7,967 nucleotides of DNA, taken from NCBI GenBank assembly GCA_938045215.1, contig CALINF010000306.1, forward strand, positions 1-7,967, in the 5' to 3' direction. Within the stretch, counting starts at the first letter, position 1. The number at the start of each line of letters is the position of its first letter. A model generated the notes under the pieces. It was not told where the DNA came from and searched no databases. It saw only the letters and a list, made by a program, of their open reading frames with translations. Positions 5,801-7,967 of the stretch are shown here, piece after piece. The DNA comes from an uncultured Halieaceae bacterium. Its GTDB lineage: Bacteria > Pseudomonadota > Gammaproteobacteria > Pseudomonadales > Halieaceae. The position numbers and the translations under genes were made by a program.

Positions 5801-5830
5801 TTATTACTCCATGCAAAAAAAGAGTAAACT
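5801..5830 (+). promoter_or_regulatory. Possible acpP promoter
   Basis: TAAACT (5825-5830; 4 of 6 to the -10 consensus) is followed by the GC-rich GCGCGC discriminator and lies about 60 nt before acpP. The -35 region is AT-rich (TTATTA at 5801-5806, 18-nt spacing) but a poor match. acpP has its own promoter in other gammaproteobacteria, and the 141-bp gap suits one. The motif alone is weak. Confidence 0.35.
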
Positions 5831-5873
5831 GCGCGCTTGAGCCCGTTGGGGGGTTTAAATCTCTAAAAATATC

Positions 5874-5878
5874 AGGAG
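5874..5878 (+). promoter_or_regulatory. acpP ribosome-binding site, long spacing
   Basis: AGGAG is the only purine-rich site near acpP, and it stands 12 nt from the ATG at 5891, longer than the usual 5-9. The intervening bases (TCTCTAATAATC) are unstructured. Confidence 0.6.
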
Positions 5879-5890
5879 TCTCTAATAATC

Positions 5891-6127
5891 ATGAGCAGCA
5901 TTGAAGAACGTGTGAAAAAGATCGTCGCTGAGCAGCTGGGCGTCAAAGAAGAGGAAGTACAGACAGAGGCGTCATTCGTCGAAGATCTGGGGGCCGATTC
6001 GCTCGATACTGTTGAGTTGGTGATGGCGCTCGAGGAAGAGTTCGAGACAGAGATTCCAGACGAAGAAGCCGAGAAGATCACTACGGTGAAGCTGGCAATC
6101 GATTACATCAACAGCAATCTCGCCTGA
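5891..6127 (+). CDS. acpP: Acyl carrier protein
   Basis: Carries the growing acyl chain as a thioester on a 4'-phosphopantetheine arm and hands it among FabD, FabG, FabF and the other synthase enzymes; also donates acyl groups to lipid A and phospholipid synthesis. The 78 residues match the family exactly. The prosthetic group attaches to Ser37 in GADSLDTVELVMALEEEF (34-51), where helix II forms the partner-docking face. The protein is very acidic, as expected. Its gene is flanked by a candidate promoter and a good terminator, which would let ACP be made well above the level of its neighbours. That inference comes from layout, not from expression data. Confidence 0.98.
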   Translation: MSSIEERVKKIVAEQLGVKEEEVQTEASFVEDLGADSLDTVELVMALEEEFETEIPDEEAEKITTVKLAIDYINSNLA

Positions 6128-6133
6128 TCTTTC

Positions 6134-6184
6134 TTTTAGCACCGCTAAAAAGCCGTATCTATTTGTAGTAGAGCGGCTTTTTTT
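6134..6184 (+). terminator. Intrinsic terminator/attenuator between acpP and fabF
   Basis: AAAAAGCCG (6147-6155) pairs with CGGCTTTTT (6174-6182), and the T-run continues to 6184: a classic Rho-independent terminator with a large 18-nt loop. A second hairpin, TTTTAGC (6134-6140)-ACC-GCTAAAA (6144-6150), overlaps its 5' arm by four A residues, so the two stems compete in part. fabF downstream has no clear promoter of its own, so read-through is probably needed. Confidence 0.75.
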
Positions 6185-6215
6185 ATTTATGTGCCTCGGG
6201 TGAATCACCGAGACT

Positions 6216-6221
6216 AGGAGA
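6216..6221 (+). promoter_or_regulatory. fabF ribosome-binding site that selects a TTG start
   Basis: AGGAGA ends 7 nt before TTG 6229, which is ideal spacing. The nearby ATG at 6224 is only 2 nt from it and opens a frame of two codons (ATG CTT TGA). The ATG at 6233 is out of frame and stops after six codons. Confidence 0.75.
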
Positions 6222-6228
6222 CGATGCT

Positions 6229-7470
6229 TTGAATGGCAGAAGAGTGGTGGTAACCGGGCTTGGAATGGTGAGTCCTGTTGGCCTGAACGTGGCAGACACC
6301 TGGGCCAATATTCTTGCTGGCAAGAGCGGCGCCGCCTCTATCGAGACATTTGATGTATCTGCGTACAGCACGCAGTTCAGTTGTTCGGTGAAGGACTGGG
6401 ATTCGTCACTGTATCTAGAGTCCAAGGAAGCACGCAAGATGGATATCTTCGTGCAGTTCGGTATGGCTGCGGGTATTCAGGCGATGCAGGATGCCGGCCT
6501 GGAGGTAACGGACGAAAACGCGTCGCGCATCGGTTGCGCGATCGGTTCAGGTATTGGTGGTATCGGACAGATTGAGAAAAACGCCGAAATCGTCAAGCAG
6601 TCTGGTCCGCGCCGTATTTCCCCATTTTTTGTCCCCGGCTCCATCATCAATATGATCTCTGGCAACCTGTCGGTTAGATTCAACCTGCAGGGTCCAAATA
6701 TTGCGGTGGTGACCGCTTGCACCTCCGGCACTCACAACCTCGGGCTGGCGGCACGGATGATTGCCCAGGGAGATGCAGATGCCATGCTGGCAGGTGGTGC
6801 CGAAATGGCAACCACGCCCGTTGGCCTGGGCGGTTTTGCCGCGGCCAGAGCATTGTCCACACGCAATGATGACCCCGAGGCGGCCTCACGTCCCTGGGAC
6901 AGGGATCGAGATGGATTTGTACTTGGCGACGGTGCGGGAGTCGTGGTGCTGGAGTCTTATGATTCAGCGGTTGCGCGGGGCGCCAATATTTACGCTGAAC
7001 TCACCGGGTTTGGCATGAGCGGCGACGCATACCATATGACGTTGCCTCCGCAAGACGGTCGCGGTGCTGCGGCATCCATGCGCAACGCGGTACAGGATGC
7101 CGGTATACCTGTGGAAAAAATCAACTATGTTAACGCTCACGGCACTTCGACGCCGGCGGGTGATGTCGCTGAGAGCAAAGCTATTGAAATGGTTATGGGT
7201 AGTGAGGCGGGCAATGTTGCTGTCAGCTCCACCAAATCCATGATCGGTCACCTGCTTGGCGCTGCGGGAGCCGTTGAAGCCATTTTTTCGGTGCTCGCTA
7301 TCCGTGATCAGGTGGCACCTCCCACGATTAACCTCGACAATCCTGACGAGGGCTGCAACCTCAATTATGTGCCATACACCGCGCAGGAAAGACCCATTCA
7401 CAGCGTGCTGACCAACTCGTTTGGTTTTGGTGGCACGAATGGTTCGTTGATTTTCAGTAAGCTCGACTGA
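6229..7470 (+). CDS. fabF: 3-oxoacyl-ACP synthase II FabF
   Basis: Condenses malonyl-ACP with an acyl-ACP to lengthen the chain by two carbons; in E. coli it is the isozyme that elongates palmitoleate and sets temperature-dependent unsaturation. The 413 residues match the family exactly (E. coli 413). Seen: RRVVVTGLGMVSPVG (4-18), nucleophile Cys164 in TACTSG, GGAE (189-192), RPWDRDRDGFVLGDGAG (221-237), His304 in NAHGTSTPAGD, His341 in GHLLGAAGA, and the gating loop GFGGTN (399-404). The Cys-His-His triad is complete. The start is TTG 6229: it follows AGGAGA at the right distance and gives MNGRRVVVTG, aligning with the E. coli MSKRRVVVTG, while no in-frame ATG is available. It follows the acpP terminator, so its level is probably lower than that of acpP. 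Confidence 0.97.
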   Translation: MNGRRVVVTGLGMVSPVGLNVADTWANILAGKSGAASIETFDVSAYSTQFSCSVKDWDSSLYLESKEARKMDIFVQFGMAAGIQAMQDAGLEVTDENASRIGCAIGSGIGGIGQIEKNAEIVKQSGPRRISPFFVPGSIINMISGNLSVRFNLQGPNIAVVTACTSGTHNLGLAARMIAQGDADAMLAGGAEMATTPVGLGGFAAARALSTRNDDPEAASRPWDRDRDGFVLGDGAGVVVLESYDSAVARGANIYAELTGFGMSGDAYHMTLPPQDGRGAAASMRNAVQDAGIPVEKINYVNAHGTSTPAGDVAESKAIEMVMGSEAGNVAVSSTKSMIGHLLGAAGAVEAIFSVLAIRDQVAPPTINLDNPDEGCNLNYVPYTAQERPIHSVLTNSFGFGGTNGSLIFSKLD

Positions 7471-7481
7471 TACTGCCGCCT

Positions 7482-7967
7482 GTGGCCAGCGCTACGCTCA
7501 TCTGGATTGACGGCGTGGAAACATCTGCGCTGCCATTGCCTGATCGCGCCTTTGAGCTGGGCGATAGTCTGTTTGAAACCTGTCGCTTGGTGGGCGGAAC
7601 TATCCTCTTTGCTCATCTGCACTGGCAGCGGCTGGCGCAGGGGTGTGCCGTGCTCGGGTTTCCCGACTGTACAAGTCCACTACGAGAGCAGCTGCAAGAT
7701 GTTATCGCGACCTTGCGTGAGCGTAAAATTGATGAGGCCGTTGTGCGCGTCACTGTCAGTCGCGGTGGGGCGCAGCGCGGGTATCTGTCGCCCGCGCAGG
7801 CCACACCCCGCATTATGTTCTACGCAACGCCGCCGTCGCTGCCTTTTGATCAACAATTGCCACCGGCCCGGGTGGGGTTGGCGTCAGTACGACTGGGGGT
7901 CCAACCGGCGCTGGCCGGTATAAAGCACGGCAGTCGCCTGGAACAGGTTCTGGCTGCCAATGAGCGT
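7482..7967 (+). CDS. pabC: Aminodeoxychorismate lyase PabC, partial (runs off the right edge)
   Basis: PLP enzyme of fold type IV that splits 4-amino-4-deoxychorismate into p-aminobenzoate and pyruvate for folate synthesis. The 162 visible codons include LIWIDG (6-11), DRAFELGDSLFETCR (21-35), VRVTVSRGGAQRGY (88-101), VRLGVQPALAGIKHG (136-150) with the presumed PLP-binding Lys148, and RLEQVLA. Position after fabF is the usual one for pabC in gammaproteobacteria and separates it from related D-amino acid aminotransferases. GTG 7482, 11 nt after the fabF stop, is the best start: the frame is open only back to 7461 and has no ATG near the conserved IWIDG. No Shine-Dalgarno sequence is visible, so coupling to fabF is likely. 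The usual KHLNRLE reads KHGSRLE here. Confidence 0.92.
   Translation, partial: MASATLIWIDGVETSALPLPDRAFELGDSLFETCRLVGGTILFAHLHWQRLAQGCAVLGFPDCTSPLREQLQDVIATLRERKIDEAVVRVTVSRGGAQRGYLSPAQATPRIMFYATPPSLPFDQQLPPARVGLASVRLGVQPALAGIKHGSRLEQVLAANER

Noticed and set aside
6964..7401. 145-codon reverse frame inside fabF
   Set aside because: It is antisense to the catalytic core of FabF, and the sense frame explains the sequence completely.
7507..7923. 138-codon forward frame overlapping pabC
   Set aside because: It is out of frame with pabC, whose motifs (DRAFELGD, AGIKH, RLEQVLA) are all found in the other frame. It is rich in Cys, Arg and Ser and matches nothing.
1..7967. Mobile element, prophage, CRISPR or defence system
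   Set aside because: No transposase or integrase, terminal repeats or regularly spaced repeats were seen. All genes are core housekeeping in conserved order with uniform composition.

Overview
This window is a conserved chromosomal housekeeping block from a gammaproteobacterium. The gene order rne (reverse), rluC, yceF-type maf (reverse), yceD, rpmF, fabD, fabG, acpP, fabF, pabC is the classical order of Escherichia coli and pseudomonads, and protein motifs agree with those families at every gene. The moderate-to-high GC content and the pseudomonad-like start of YceD and RNase E fit a Pseudomonas- or Cellvibrio-related marine lineage. That narrower placement is inference, and I cannot name a genus.

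Layout: positions 1-758 hold the first 252 codons of RNase E on the reverse strand. Positions 759-1346 separate the divergent rne and rluC genes. This gap carries a credible reverse-strand promoter and at least four inverted repeats, so most of it is probably the long structured leader of rne. Next come rluC (23S rRNA pseudouridine synthase), then a Maf/YceF nucleotide pyrophosphatase in the opposite direction. Divergent from maf, behind a near-consensus sigma70 promoter, are yceD and rpmF (ribosomal protein L32). A hairpin separates these from the fatty-acid cluster fabD-fabG-acpP-fabF, and pabC (folate pathway) runs off the right edge.

The genes link ribosome and RNA maturation (rne, rluC, yceD, rpmF) with type II fatty acid synthesis. 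FabD loads malonyl groups onto the ACP made by acpP, FabF condenses, and FabG reduces. Two genes normally found between rpmF and fabD, plsX and fabH, are both absent. The 225-bp gap instead holds a 9-bp-stem hairpin and a second leader hairpin. acpP appears to be a separate expression unit, with a candidate promoter upstream and a good intrinsic terminator downstream.

I found no mobile element, CRISPR array, tRNA, rRNA, toxin-antitoxin or defence locus, and no obviously novel system. The interesting points are regulatory or absences: the missing plsX/fabH, a probable leaderless yceD transcript, the structured rne leader, overlapping hairpins after acpP, and the TTG start of fabF nested with a two-codon ORF.
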